64,000 bases of DNA from Glandiceps talaboti (lineage: Eukaryota > Hemichordata > Enteropneusta > Spengelidae). Position 1 is the first letter of the stretch. Every line of letters begins with the position of its first letter. Of this stretch, positions 40,512-54,023 are shown one piece after another. The DNA is taken from positions 22,618,173 to 22,682,172 of the forward strand of contig NC_135562.1 in the NCBI RefSeq assembly GCF_964340395.1, read 5' to 3'. Under the pieces are notes generated by a model, which was not told the DNA's origin, did not search any database, and saw only the letters and a program-made list of their open reading frames with translations. Both the position numbers and the translations under genes were made by a program.

Positions 40512-41644
40512 GTCTTGACGAGATTTATGTGTAAACCTCAATGTAAACAATACAGTGAGTGTGAATATAAAAATGAGAAATAACATCTACGTACAAATAC
40601 CATGTACATAGAGTGTTTATGGATGATATACAGGTTGTATATGGTTTTAGGTCTAAAACGCTGATAATTCAACACATGTTATGCCTTATGGTGACTAAAA
40701 CTCTGAAGATAAGACAACCTCCTAGTATTATTACATTAATAATATTGGCGCTATTGTTAGACATCATACAACCACAACGACTTGTGCATCAGCTGTGGTT
40801 TAAATGGAACTCTTATTTCAAGTAAGACTGCTACATTAAGCATAGCTTAAGCTGTAATGGAAATCTCGTGCTAGCAGAGAGGACAATTTTTCCACTCGGT
40901 TGCCCACACTTGATGATAATACACCTGTTTGTCATGTACAAAGGAGGCCATCGGGGTTTGATGCAATGTAGGCCTGTATATTTACAGTTTGTCATCTTGG
41001 TTCATCGTTGTAATTTTAGTGTTCAGAAATAGACTATGAACGAGTTTGGTCAACCTCGGTGATGACAAAACGACATTTTGTTCCAACACGGTTGCATGGG
41101 AATGTGACGTCATCAAATATATCGTCTGTCAAAGAAACATGTAAGTAAGTTATTGTAAACCTAGTATATTACGTTATCCAAGACATCATGTCAGATGTCA
41201 TAGTTGCCAAGACATGGCTGAATCGTGGTATTAAGCAAGACTTAATGCCTTGTCCCTTGTCTTCACTTTCAAAATTGGTCCACCAGGGACTATATATAAC
41301 TGGAAGGTTCTGACGAGAGTGGTGGTGGGCGTTTAGATGGACCTTGTGGGGGTGCTGGTTTCTTATTTAAATGTCTCACATGTCACCAAAATGACCAACA
41401 ATTCTTAATACAGTCGTCTTGTACAGTCGTGGTTGTATAAGCTACATGTTTGAAGTGTACATCATTATTATTATTATACCAGTTATAGAGTGTGTAATAC
41501 AGTAGTCCCACTTGTACTTAAAGCCTAGTATTTGATATCATGTATGGCAGATAGTCTTACTTACTTGTGTCAAACTCATTCTACTGTGTATTGAACAGTC
41601 TTACAGTGTCAGTTGGCTGTACAGTTTTCAAACACAAATGTACA
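40512..41644. other. Spacer, no gene recognised
   Basis: About 1.1 kb containing CRE site 3. The 40613-40825 open frame does not begin at an ATG in frame with anything recognisable and has no domain. No RNA gene seen. Confidence 0.55.
41105..41112. promoter_or_regulatory. CRE palindrome TGACGTCA (site 3)
   Basis: The third perfect TGACGTCA within 1.62 kb (sequence context ATGTGACGTCATCA). Motif evidence only. Confidence 0.4.
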
Positions 41645-42655
41645 TGTAAACAACTATATACAGTGTTAATGTACATAGATAGTGTTACAATGTTACAACT
41701 ATATACAGTGTTAATGTACACAGATAGTTTTACAATGTTACAACTATATACAGTGTTAATGTACATAGATAGTCTTACAATGTTACAACTATATTATACA
41801 GTGTTAATGTACATAGATAGTTTTACAATGTTACAACTATATACAGTGTTAATGTACATAGATAGTTTTACAATGTTACAACTATATACAGTGTTAATGT
41901 ACATAGATAGTTTTACAATGTTACAACTATATACAGTGTTAATGTACATAGTCTTACATTGTTACAACTATACAGTGTTAATGTACATAGATAGTTTTAC
42001 AATGTTACAACTATATACAGTGTTAATGTACATAGATAGTTTTACAATGTTACAACTATATACAGTGTTAATGTACATAGATAGTATTACAATGTTACAA
42101 CTATACAGTGTTAATGTACATAGATAATTTTACAATGTTACAACTATATACAGTGTTAATGTACATAGATAGTTTTACAATGTTACAACTATACAGTGTT
42201 AATGTACATAGATAGTTTTACAATGTTACAACTATATACAGTGTTAATGTACATAGATAGTTTTACAATGTTACAACTATATACAGTGTTAATGTACACA
42301 GATAGTTTTACAATGTTACAACTATATACAGTGTTAATGTACATAGATAGTTTTACAATGTTACAACTATATACAGTGTTAATGTACATAGATAGCCTTA
42401 CAGTGTTACAACTATACAGTGTTAATGTACATAGATAGTATTACAATGTTACAACTATATATAGTGTTAATGTACATAGATAGTCTTACAATGTTACAAC
42501 TATATACAGTGTTAATGTACATAGATAGCCTTACAGTGTTACAACTATATACAGTGTTAATGTACATAGATAGTTTTACAATGTTACAACTATATACAGT
42601 GTTAATGTACATAGATAGCCTTACAGTGTTACAACTATACACAGTGCTAATGTAC
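41645..42655. repeat. 45-bp minisatellite (about 22 units)
   Basis: The period is 45 bp (ATATACAGTG at 41701 and 41746), with pieces TATACAGTGTTAATGTACA, TAGATAGT and TTACAATGTTACAACTA. Some units lack 4 bp (ACTATACAG), and one contains an extra 3 bp. Because 45 is divisible by 3, a 186-codon plus frame (41567-42127) with a 15-residue period appears. Minus frames behave likewise. No start context, signal or domain supports coding. Confidence 0.97.
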
Positions 42656-42711
42656 CTAAACAGCCGATGTTATGTGATTAAAAATGCATAATAAAAAACT
42701 AAAAAAATAAG

Positions 42712-45500
42712 ATATGAACAACTTCTATATATGTCAATAACTTAGATATAAATAATGTCTACATTTGCCAATAACTTAGATATAAATAACTTCTATATTT
42801 GTCAATAACTTAGATATAAATAATGTCTACATTTGCCAATAACTTAGATATAAATAACGTCTATATTTGCCAATAACTTAGATATAATGTCTATATTTGT
42901 CAATAACTTAGATATAAATAATGTCTATATTTGTCAATAACTTAGATATAATGTCTATATTTGTCAATAACTTAGATATAAATAATGTCTATATTTGTCA
43001 ATAACTTAGATATAAATAATGTCTATATTTGTCAATAACTTAGATATAAATAATGTCTATATTTGTTAATAACTTAGATATAATGTCTATATTTGTCAAT
43101 AACTTAGATATAAATAATGTCTATATTTGTCAATAACTTAGATATAAATAATGTCTATATTTGTCAATAACTTAGATATAATGTCTATATTTGTCAATAA
43201 CTTAGATATAAATAACGTCTATATTTGTCAATAACTTAGATATAATGTCTATATTTGTCAATAACTTAGATATAAATAATGTCTATATTTGTCAATAACT
43301 TAGATATAAATAACTTCTATATTTGTCAATAACTTAGATATAAATAATGTCTATATTTGTCAATAACTTAGATATAAATAACGTCTATATTTGTCAATAA
43401 CTTAGATATAATGTCTATATTTGTCAATAACTTAGATATAAATAATGTCTATATTTGTCAATAACTTAGATATAAATAACTTCTATATTTGTCAATAACT
43501 TAGATATAAATAATGTCTATATTTGTCAATAACTTAGATATAAATAACGTCTATATTTGTCAATAACTTAGATATAAATAATGTCTATATTTGTCAATAA
43601 CTTAGATATAAATAATGTCTATATTTGTCAATAACTTAGATATAAATAATGTCTATATTTGTCAATAACTTAGATATAAATAATGTCTATATTTGTCAAT
43701 AACTTAGATATAAATAATGTCTATATTTGTCAATAACTTAGATATAATGTCTATATTTGTTAATAACTTAGATATAATGTCTATATTTGTCAATAACTTA
43801 GATATAAATAATGTCTATATTTGTCAATAACTTAGATATAAATAATGTCTATATTTGTCAATAACTTAGATATAAATAATGTCTATATTTGTCAATAACT
43901 TAGATATAAATAATGTCTATATTTGTCAATAACTTAGATATAATGTCTATATTTGTTAATAACTTAGATATAATGTCTATATTTGTCAATAACTTAGATA
44001 TAATGTCTATATTTGTCAATAACTTAGATATAAATAACGTCTATATTTGTCAATAACTTAGATATAAATAATGTCTATATTTGTCAATAACTTAGATATA
44101 AATAACGTCTATATTTGTCAATAACTTAGATATAAATAATGTCTATATTTGTCAATAACTTAGATATAAATAACTTCTATATTTGTCAATAACTTAGATA
44201 TAAATAATGTCTATATTTGTCAATAACTTAGATATAAATAACGTCTATATTTGTCAATAACTTAGATATAATGTCTATATTTGTCAATAACTTAGATATA
44301 AACATGTATATTTGTCAATAACTTAGATATAATGTCTATATTTGTCAATAACTTAGATATAAATAACGTCTATATTTGTCAATAACTTAGATATAATGTC
44401 TATATTTGTCAATAACTTAGATATAAATAACGTCTATATTTGTTAATAACTTAGATATAATGTCTATATTTGTCAATAACTTAGATATAAATAACGTCTA
44501 TATTTGTTAATAACTTAGATATAATGTCTATATTTGTCAATAACTTAGATATAAATAATGTCTATATTTGTCAATAACTTAGATATAAATAATGTCTATA
44601 TTTGTCAATAACTTAGATATAAATAACGTCTATATTTGCCAATAACTTAGATATAATGTCTATATTTGTCAATAACTTAGATATAAATAATGTCTATATT
44701 TGTCAATAACTTAGATATAAATAATGTCTATATTTGTCAATAACTTAGATATAATGTCTATATTTGTCAATAACTTAGATATAATGTCTATATTTGTCAA
44801 TAACTTAGATATAAATAACGTCTATATTTGTCAATAACTTAGATATAAATAACGTCTATATTTGTCAATAACTTAGATATAAATAATGTCTATATTTGTC
44901 AATAACTTAGATATAAATAACGTCTATATTTGTCAATAACTTAGATATAATGTCTATATTTGTCAATAACTTAGATATAAATAATGTCTATATTTGTCAA
45001 TAACTTAGATATAAATAACTTCTATATTTGTCAATAACTTAGATATAAATAATGTCTATATTTGTCAATAACTTAGATATAAATAACGTCTATATTTGTC
45101 AATAACTTAGATATAAATAATGTCTATATTTGTCAATAACTTAGATATAAATAATGTCTATATTTGTTAATAACTTAGATATAATGTCTATATTTGTCAA
45201 TAACTTAGATATAAATAATGTCTATATTTGTCAATAACTTAGATATAAATAATGTCTATATTTGTCAATAACTTAGATATAATGTCTATATTTGTCAATA
45301 ACTTAGATATAAATAATGTCTATATTTGTCAATAACTTAGATATAAATAATGTCTATATTTGTCAATAACTTAGATATAAATAATGTCTATATTTGTCAA
45401 TAACTTAGATATAAACATGTATATTTGTCAATAACTTAGATATAAATAACTTCTATATTTGTCAAAAACTTAGATATAGATAACGTCTATATTTGTCTAT
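42712..45500. repeat. 34/30-bp minisatellite (about 84 units)
   Basis: Shared core CAATAACTTAGATATAA, then either ATAATGTC or TGTC, then TATATTTGT, giving 34- and 30-bp units in irregular alternation. Variants are AATAACGTC and AATAACTTC. A 27-28-bp variant with AAACATG occurs at about 44300 and 45412. Only 50 bp separates this array from the 45-bp array. Confidence 0.97.
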
Positions 45501-46814
45501 AAATGTTGCAGTCACTTGTTGCATTCGCGCGTTTTATTGCTGCCGTCACTGTCTGCATCCGACTGATTTATTGTTGTTGCTGCACCCACGTGTTTTACTA
45601 TTCCAATTATTTGCTGTTTTCATGTTTTATTGATGCTTCATACATGTTTGCATTCAATGTTTGCATTCAATGTTTGCATTCAATGTTATTGTTAATGTTA
45701 TTTATATATGGCATTGTTGCAATAACTTCCTACTTTCATATGTTTTGGTCATTGAAGTCACCTGCTACATTAATATGTTTTAGTGTTGAAATCCCTTGCC
45801 GCATACATGTGTTTGGTCGTTCATATCTCAGGTGCATTGAGGGAAAATCGTGAGCAATCGTTAGATGTAAAGAACGAGATAGCCTTACAAATGCACAGAT
45901 GTTACTATAGCAACTGTGACTATTAGTACTAATGAGACAAGTTGACTATGTAGTATTACTCATTACTAAGACAAATGGCCAGAAGGGTCTACATGACCTA
46001 CACAAACAATGACTGATTGATTGATATGATTTGGCGGAAGATACCACTCCAAAGAAGCTCTACAACGGGTAGTCTATCAACTACTGAAACATGTTGTCTG
46101 GTGTATAATTTTAGGACCAGAATGGACGCATTACATTAGACTTTAACCATTTACCAATAGTTTTGTTGTAAATTTAGAGTCTTTATTTATTCTCACTTGA
46201 TGGTAGCATTGTTTTACAAAGTGTCATTGATATCATTAGTCTCTTTATCGTTCCTCTCGATGTTTAATCTCCTTTCAATATGTTATGTTGCAAGGTATCA
46301 GATGAAATATTACATGGTTACTAACAACACACTTCACTTGTACACATAAAGGTTATTTCCTGAATGTTGTCAAATATAGAATTGGAATGTTGAATGTGTG
46401 TTTTATCCCATTGCCATGCGATGATACAATATCGATTGAATGATTTGTATACATAGGGATATTTTTAGATTGACGATAACAGTTATACTATACAGTCTAC
46501 GCTCAGTAGAATAGAATGCATGATTGAATATGAAAGGTTACCATGTACAGTTGTGCATGTAATAACACCCTCTTTCATTTCCAACCCCGACTACATACGT
46601 AGGTGTTGATCGGTTTATGATAGCACCCATTGTTTGAAGACGGCTACTGTATGGCAGCCTGTGTCTTTTTCATATGTGCGCATTGGTAATATAACTGTTG
46701 AGACGAAGTAAAATAAATATTTGGTTCCGATTGCTCGATCACGTGTTCTTTATTTTTACTGTATCGATCGGAAACGTTTTTATATCGTTAGAGAAATAGC
46801 ATGATGATTCCAAA
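45501..46814. other. Spacer, no convincing gene
   Basis: About 1.3 kb. A plus-strand open frame at 45503-45853 begins in the last minisatellite units and is rich in Cys, Phe and Ile; it contains a 13-bp triplication (TGCATTCAATGTT at about 45650-45690) and looks like repeat-derived DNA. Nothing else is recognisable. Confidence 0.5.
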
Positions 46815-47045
46815 AATAAGAAAAGATAACATTAGATAAGATAAGATGAGATAAAATAAGACAAGATACAGCAACGTAACGTAACGTAACGTAACGTAAC
46901 GTAACGTAACGTGACGTGACTTAACATAACAAAACATAACACAATATAATATAATATAATATAATATAATATAATATAATATAATATAATATAATATAAT
47001 ATAATATAACACAACATAATGTAACACAACATAATGTAATATATT
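46815..47045. repeat. Pentanucleotide microsatellites (AGATA/CGTAA/TATAA)
   Basis: Three 5-bp tracts in series: degenerate GATAA/AGATA (46818-46868), GTAAC (46874-46920, about 9 copies) and ATAAT (46945-47008, about 13 copies), followed by ACATAATGTA palindromic words. The ATAAT tract is a long, purely A/T, easily unwound stretch. Confidence 0.95.
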
Positions 47046-47161
47046 AATTTCACAAAAGTAAAAAGGACAATTAGAACAACGAAAAATATTCAGCTTAGGC
47101 CTTTGGTCAACATTGCGTAATTTGTACATAACATTATCATGAGTCCAACAAATAATAATAT

Positions 47162-47765
47162 CCATTCACACTGTTTAAATTAAGTAAAACCAGCCATTCA
47201 CATTTCAATGCTGTTTAAATTAAGTAAAACCAGCCATTCACATTGCAATGTTGTTTAAGTTTACTAATACAAGCCATTCACGTTGACATGCTGTTTAAAT
47301 TAGCTAAAATCAGCCATTCACATTGACATGCTGTTTAAATTGACCAATACAAGCCATTCACGTTGCAATGCTGTTTAAATTAACTAATACCAGCCATTCA
47401 CATTGACATGCTGTTTAAATTGACCAATACAAGCCATTCACGTTGACATGCTGTTTAAATTAACTGAAACCAGCCATTCACATTGACATGCTGTTTAAAT
47501 TGACCAATACAAGCCATTCACATTGACATGCTGTTTAAATTGACCAATACAAGCCATTCACGTTGACATGCTGTTTAAATTAGCTGAAACCAGCCATTCA
47601 CATTGACATGCTGTTGAAATTAACTAATACCAGCCATTCACATTGACATGCTGTTTAAATTGACCAATACAAGCCATTCACGTTGACATGCTGTTTAAAT
47701 TAGCTGAAACCAGCCATTCACATTGAAATGCTGTTTAAATTAACTAACACCAGCCAATCAAATTT
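47162..47765. repeat. 40-bp minisatellite (about 15 units)
   Basis: The period is exactly 40 bp (47281 to 47321), with pieces CAGCCATTCACATTGACATG and GCTGTTTAAATT. Units ending GACCAATACAAG and units ending AGCTGAAACCAG are interleaved. The outer units at both ends are more diverged. Confidence 0.96.
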
Positions 47766-48384
47766 CACTCCATGCACACATAATTTCAAAGTACTATTTG
47801 GTCTAGCCTCAGGTCCAGCTTAGATTGTAAAGTAACTGTCTGTCAGATTGTTGTTGACACATAAACATGCACAGAAACAGACATATACATAGAAAGTCCC
47901 TTAAAAATATTTTGTAATGTATTCTGATGACAGTGCAACAGTTTAACACCATATGTTAAACTGAATGTTTTCCGGTAGGGCTTTCAATTACTTCCTTTGC
48001 CCATTATCAGAGATTGTAAACTTAAAAAAAAAACATGTTATATGACTTAGTTTGTAAATATCATTAATTATGCAAATGAATCATTAAAATTGAATACTAT
48101 ATTAACTGGTTGTACACAAGCACATTATCATCAATGTTTAAAAAATTTGATTATATGAAGTTGTAAGATTACATGCTTCATATATTGTCTAATGTCTTCA
48201 ATTATTACCTAATAATTAGATATTACCTAATGTCTTTAATTATGCAAATAATTCTGTGAAATTAAAACTTCAACTTTGTAGGGCACATTTTAAGATATTG
48301 CCTATATAACCGAAAATCATTACATCATTAGTGTTCATAGAATGTTTAACTAAACCTACTCAGGTCTAGCCATTGCCCTAAAAA
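47766..48384. other. Spacer with reverse-oriented relatives of the 147-bp element
   Basis: At 48060-48260 the words TTAATTATGCAAATGA and TTTAATTATGCAAATA (173 bp apart) match, in reverse complement, the TTTGCATAATTAA marker of the element at 24279-24990. No gene seen. Confidence 0.6.
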
Positions 48385-51300
48385 GGTGATACATAGATGT
48401 GATTACAATACTGTGGTGATAAATAAATGTCAATGCAATACTGGAGTGATAAATAAATGTGATTGCAATACTGTGGTGATAAATTAATGTCAATGCAATA
48501 CTGGAGTGATAAATAAATGTGATTACAATACTGTGGTGATAAATTAATGTGATTACAATACTGTGGTGATAAATAAATGTCAATGCAATACTGGAGTGAT
48601 AAATAAATGTGATTGCAATACTGGGGTGATAAATTAATGTCAATGCAATACTGGAGTGATAAATAAATGTGATTGCAATACTGGGGTGATAAATTAATGT
48701 CAATGCAATATTGGAGTGATAAATAAATGTGATTACAATACTGTGGTGATAAATTAATGTGATTGCAATACTGTGGTGATAAATAAATGTCAATGCAATA
48801 CTGGAGTGATAAATAAATGTGATTGCAATACTGTGGTGATAAATTAATGTCAATGCAATACTGGAGTGATAAATAAATGTGATTACAATACTGTGGTGAT
48901 AAATTAATGTGATTACAATACTGTGGTGATAAATAAATGTCAATGCAATACTGGAGTGATAAATAAATGTGATTGCAATACTGGGGTGATAAATTAATGT
49001 CAATGCAATACTGGAGTGATAAATAAATGTGATTGCAATACTGGGGTGATAAATTAATGTCAATGCAATACTGGAGTGATAAATAAATGTGATTGCAATA
49101 CTGGGGTGATAAATTAATAAATGTGAATGCAATACTGGGGTGATAAATAAATAAATAAATGTGAATGCAATACTGGGGTGATAAATAAATAAATAAATGT
49201 GATTGCAATACTGGGGTGATAAATAAATAAATAAATGTGAATGCAATACTGGGGTGATAAATTAATAAATGTGAATGCAATACTGGGGTGATAAATAAAT
49301 AAATTAATGTGATTGCAATACTGGAGTGATAAATAAATAAATAAATGTGATTGCAATACTGGAGTGATAAATAAATAAATTAATGTGATTGCAATACTGG
49401 AGTGATAAATAAATTAATAAATGTGAATGCAATACTGGGGTGATAAATAAATAAATTAATGTGATTGCAATACTGGGGTGATAAATAAATAAATAAATGT
49501 GATTGCAATACTGGAGTGATAAATAAATGTGATTGCAATACTGTGGTGATAAATTAATAATGTGATTACAATACTGTGGTGATATATTAATGTGATTGCA
49601 ATACTGGGGTGATAAATAAATAAATGTGAATGCAATACTGGGGTGATAAATTAATGTCAATGCAATACTGGGGTGATAAATAAATAAATGTGATTGCAAT
49701 ACTGGGGTGATAAATAAATAAATGTGATTGCAATACTGGGGTGATAAATAAATAAATGTGAATGCAATACTGGGGTGATAAATTAATGTCAATGCAATAC
49801 TGGGGTGATAAATAAATAAATGTGATTGCAATACTGGGGTGATAAATAAATAAATGTGAATGCAATACTGGGGTGATAAATTAATGTCAATGCAATACTG
49901 GGGTGATAAATAAATAAATGTGATTGCAATACTGGGGTGATAAATAAATAAATGTGATTGCAATACTGGGGTGATAAATAAATAAATATGATTACGATAC
50001 TGGGGTGATAAATAAATAAATGTGATTACAATACTGGGGTGATAAATAAATAAATGTGATTGCAATACTGGGGTGATAAATAAATAAATGTGAATGCAAT
50101 ACTGGGGTGATAAATAAATAAATGTGATTGCAATACTGGGGTGATAAATTAATGTGATTGCAATACTGGGGTGATAAATAAATAAATGTGATTGCAATAC
50201 TGGGGTGATAAATAAATAAATGTGATTACAATACTGGGGTGATAAATAAATAAATGTGATTGCAATACTGTGGTGATAAATAAATAAATGTGATTGCAAT
50301 ACTGGGGTGATAAATAAATAAATGTGATTGCAATACTGGGGTGATAAATAAATAAATGTGATTGCAATACTGGGGTGATAAATTAATGTGATTACAATAC
50401 TGGGGTGATAAATTAATGTGATTACAATACTGGGGTGATAAATTAATGTGATTACAATACTGGGGTGATAAATTAATGTGATTACAATACTGTGGTGATA
50501 AATTAATGTGATTACAATACTGGGGTGATAAATTAATGTGATTACAATACTGGGGTGATAAATTAATGTGATTACAATACTGGGGTGATAAATTAATGTG
50601 ATTACAATACTGGGGTGATAAATTAATGTGATTACAATACTGTGGTGATAAATAAATGTGATTACAATACTGGGGTGATAAATAAATGTGATTACAATAC
50701 TGGGGTGATAAATTAATGTGATTACAATACTGTGGTGATAAATAAATGTGATTACAATACTGGGGTGATAAATTAATGTGATTACAATACTGGGGTGATA
50801 AATTAATGTGATTACAATACTGGGGTGATAAATAAATGTGATTACAATACTGGGGTGATAAATAAATAAATGTGATTGCAATACTGGGGTGATAAATTAA
50901 TGTGATTACAATACTGGGGTGATAAATTAATGTGATTACAATACTGTGGTGATAAATAAATGTGATTACAATACTGGGGTGATAAATTAATGTGATTACA
51001 ATACTGTGGTGATAAATTAATAAGATTACAATACTGGTGATAAATTAATACGATTACAATACTGGGGTGATAAATTAATGTGATTACAATACTGGGGTGA
51101 TAAATTAATGTGATTACAATACTGGGGTGATAAATTAATAAATGTGAATGCAATACTGGGGTGATAAATTAATGTGATTGCAATACTGGGGTGATAAATT
51201 AATGTGATTACAATACTGGGGTGATAAATTAATGTGATTACAATACTGGGGTGATAAATTAATGTGATTACAATACTGTGGTGATAAATTAATGTGATTG

Positions 51301-52390
51301 TAATACTGGGGTGATAAATTAATGTGATTACAATACTGTGGTGATAAATAAATGTGATTGCAATACTGTGGTGATAAATAAATGTGATTACAATACTGGG
51401 GTGATAAATTAATGTGATTACAATACTGTGGTGATAAATTAATGTGATTGTAATACTGGGGTGATAAATTAATGTGATTACAATACTGTGGTGATAAATA
51501 AATGTGATTGCAATACTGTGGTGATAAATAAATGTGATTACAATACTGGGGTGATAAATTAATGTGATTACAATACTGTGGTGATAAATAAATGTGATTG
51601 CAATACTGGGGTGATAAATTAATGTGATTACAATACTGTGGTGATAAATAAATGTGATTACAATACTGTGGTGATAAATAAATGTGATTACAATACTGTG
51701 GTGATAAATAAATGTGATTACAATACTGTGGTGATAAATAAATGTGATTACAATACTGGGGTGATAAATTAATGTGATTACAATACTGTGGTGATAAATA
51801 AATGTGATTACAATACTGTGGTGATAAATAAATGTGATTACAATACTGTGGTGATAAATAAATGTGATTACAATACTGTGGTGATAAATAAATGTGATTA
51901 CAATACTGTGGTGATAAATAAATGTGATTACAATACTGGGGTGATAAATAAATGTGATTACAATACTGTGGTGATAAATTAATGTGATTACAATACTGTG
52001 GTGATAAATAAATGTGATTACAATACTGTGGTGATAAATAAATGTGATTACGATACTGGGGTGATAAATTAATGTGATTACAATACTGTGGTGATAAATA
52101 AATGTGATTACAATACTGTGGTGATAAATAAATGTGATTACAATACTGGGGTGATAAATTAATGTGATTACAATACTGGGGTGATAAATTAATGTGATTA
52201 CAATACTGTGGTGATAAATTAATGTGATTACAATACTGTGGTGATAAATAAATGTGATTGCAATACTGTGGTGATAAATAAATGTGATTACAATACTGGG
52301 GTGATAAATAAATATGATTACAATACTGTGGTGATAAATAAATGTGATTACAATACTGGGGTGATAAATTAATGTGATTACAATACTGTG
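48385..52390. repeat. 30-bp minisatellite, 4.0 kb (about 130 units)
   Basis: The base period is 30 bp, with pieces GTGATTACAATACTG and GGTGATAAATAAAT. Between 49110 and 50380 units are 34 or 38 bp because one or two extra AAAT are inserted. 48481-48600 and 48841-48960 are identical, a 360-bp (12-unit) duplication. Variants include TCAATGCAATACTGG and GTGATTGC. The stop-free minus frames (up to 525 codons) give IYHPSIVIT-type repeats, explained by the 30-bp period. The last unit fuses directly to the next array at about 52390. Confidence 0.98.
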
Positions 52391-53070
52391 AGAGTGAGAC
52401 ACGGTGGCAGTGTGTGTGTTATGATGGTAGGAGATGAGTGAGACACGGTGGCAGTGTGTGACGTGTTATGATGGTAGGAGATGAGTGAGACACGGTGACA
52501 GTGTGTGTGTTATGATGGTAGGAGATGAGTGGGACACGGTGGCAGTGTGTGACGTGTTATGATGGTAGGAGATGAGTGAGACACGGTGGCAGTGTGTGTG
52601 TGTTATGATGGTAGGAGATGAGTGAGACACGGTGGCAGTGTGTGTGTGTTGTGATGGTAGGAGATGAGTGAGACACGGTGGCAGTGTGTGTGTTGTGATG
52701 ATAGGAGACAAGTGAGACACGGTGGCAGTGTGTGTGTTATGATCGTAGGAGACGAGTGAGACACGGTGGCAGTGTGTGACGTGTTATGATGGTAGGAGAT
52801 GAGTGAGACACGGTGGCAGTGTGTGACGTGTTATGATGGTAGGAGATGAGTGAGACACGGTGGCAGTGTGTGTGTTATGATGGTAGGAGACAAGTGAGAC
52901 ACAGTGGCAGTGTGTGACGTGTTATGATGATAGGAGACAAGTGACACACGGTGGCAGTGTGTGACGTTATGATGGTAGGAGATGAGTGAGACACGGTGGC
53001 AGTGTGTGACGTGTTATGATGGTAGGAGATGAGTGAGACACGGTGGCAGTGTGTGTTATGATGGTAGGAG
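52391..53070. repeat. 43-47-bp GC-rich minisatellite (about 15 units)
   Basis: Pieces GAGTGAGACACGGTGGCAGT, GTGTGACGTGTTATGATG and GTAGGAGA. Units differ by presence of GACGTG versus GTGTG in the middle. It is more GC-rich than its surroundings and abuts the 30-bp array with no spacer (CAATACTGTG then AGAGTGAGACAC). Confidence 0.96.
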
Positions 53071-53556
53071 ACAAACGTGAAAGGGCGGGTTATGATTGTA
53101 AGGGTCGCTAACATACTTGACATTAAGACGATACTGATACACATAGAGACAACATATGAGCCGTATGATAAGGCCAACTTTCACGGCCTTTTCGTACACA
53201 ATAAACAAACATATAGTCAATTTTGGTAATTGGATACTTTGCAGATAAACACAGTTTAGATAAAAATGCTGGGATGAAAACATAGAGGCCTCTGTTTAAG
53301 GTCAAAGAAAGGTCATTAATTGGAAATATTTGAAAGAAATTCCGACTGGCTATTTGTTTTTCCGTCACGAAACATTCAGCAATTTGACAAATGACAGATA
53401 CTCGTGTTAAACGCTAGAAAACATGATATCTAAGTTTTCGCTGATTACAATTCAAATGACTGCTTTGTAGTTATACATTATATTAGGACTGAACCATCTT
53501 ACAATTGAATATTTACAACTGTCTCTTACCCATACTTATTAAGTTACTTGATAGAC

Positions 53557-53595
<39 letters not shown>

Positions 53596-54023
53596 CGTCG
53601 TCGTAACAACAACGTTAAATATTTATAGATCTTCATCTCCAGTGTACTGAATGATATATATTAATTATATAGAGGATACTGGTAAAATGATATTTCCTAT
53701 CTCAAGCTGGGATTTACCCCAGTGACACACAATGAGCCGATATAGAGCATGGCATATAGTTAACCTGTATAGTAACACTCGTCGTGAATATCAGTTACTT
53801 CTTTATTCTTATCAGGTACTGTATTACGATATTATTGCTGTTACCATGGTGTGTTTGAACAATGCAGGTCACTATATGTCAGTTACAAAGTTCATAGGTC
53901 ACATTGCAATATCACGTGACGAATATAGATGGAAGACGTTCTGTACATTGACAGTATACATATAATAACGGTCTTTGAAATCAACTTTACATGTAATATT
54001 GTCAGTCCTTTGAAATTCGCAAT
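53071..54023. other. Spacer with a (TTG)n tract, no gene recognised
   Basis: About 950 bp. A (GTT)n-(GTC)n trinucleotide tract lies at 53557-53603 and is followed by AACAACAACG, its inverted echo. The open frames at 53123-53368 (minus) and 53732-53965 (plus) have no recognisable domain. Confidence 0.55.

Noticed and set aside
45503-45853. 116-codon Cys/Phe-rich open frame as a secreted peptide gene
   Set aside because: It starts within the last minisatellite units, contains an internal 13-bp triplication, and lacks a cleavable signal peptide pattern or ordered cysteine spacing.
46874-46920. Telomere-like repeat
   Set aside because: The unit is GTAAC (5 bp), not TTAGGG or a known variant, and it is interstitial and short.
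48356-52402. Minus-strand frames of up to 525 codons (IYHPSIVIT repeats)
   Set aside because: Direct consequence of a stop-free 30-bp unit; reading frame shifts freely wherever AAAT insertions occur, and no start context or domain is present.
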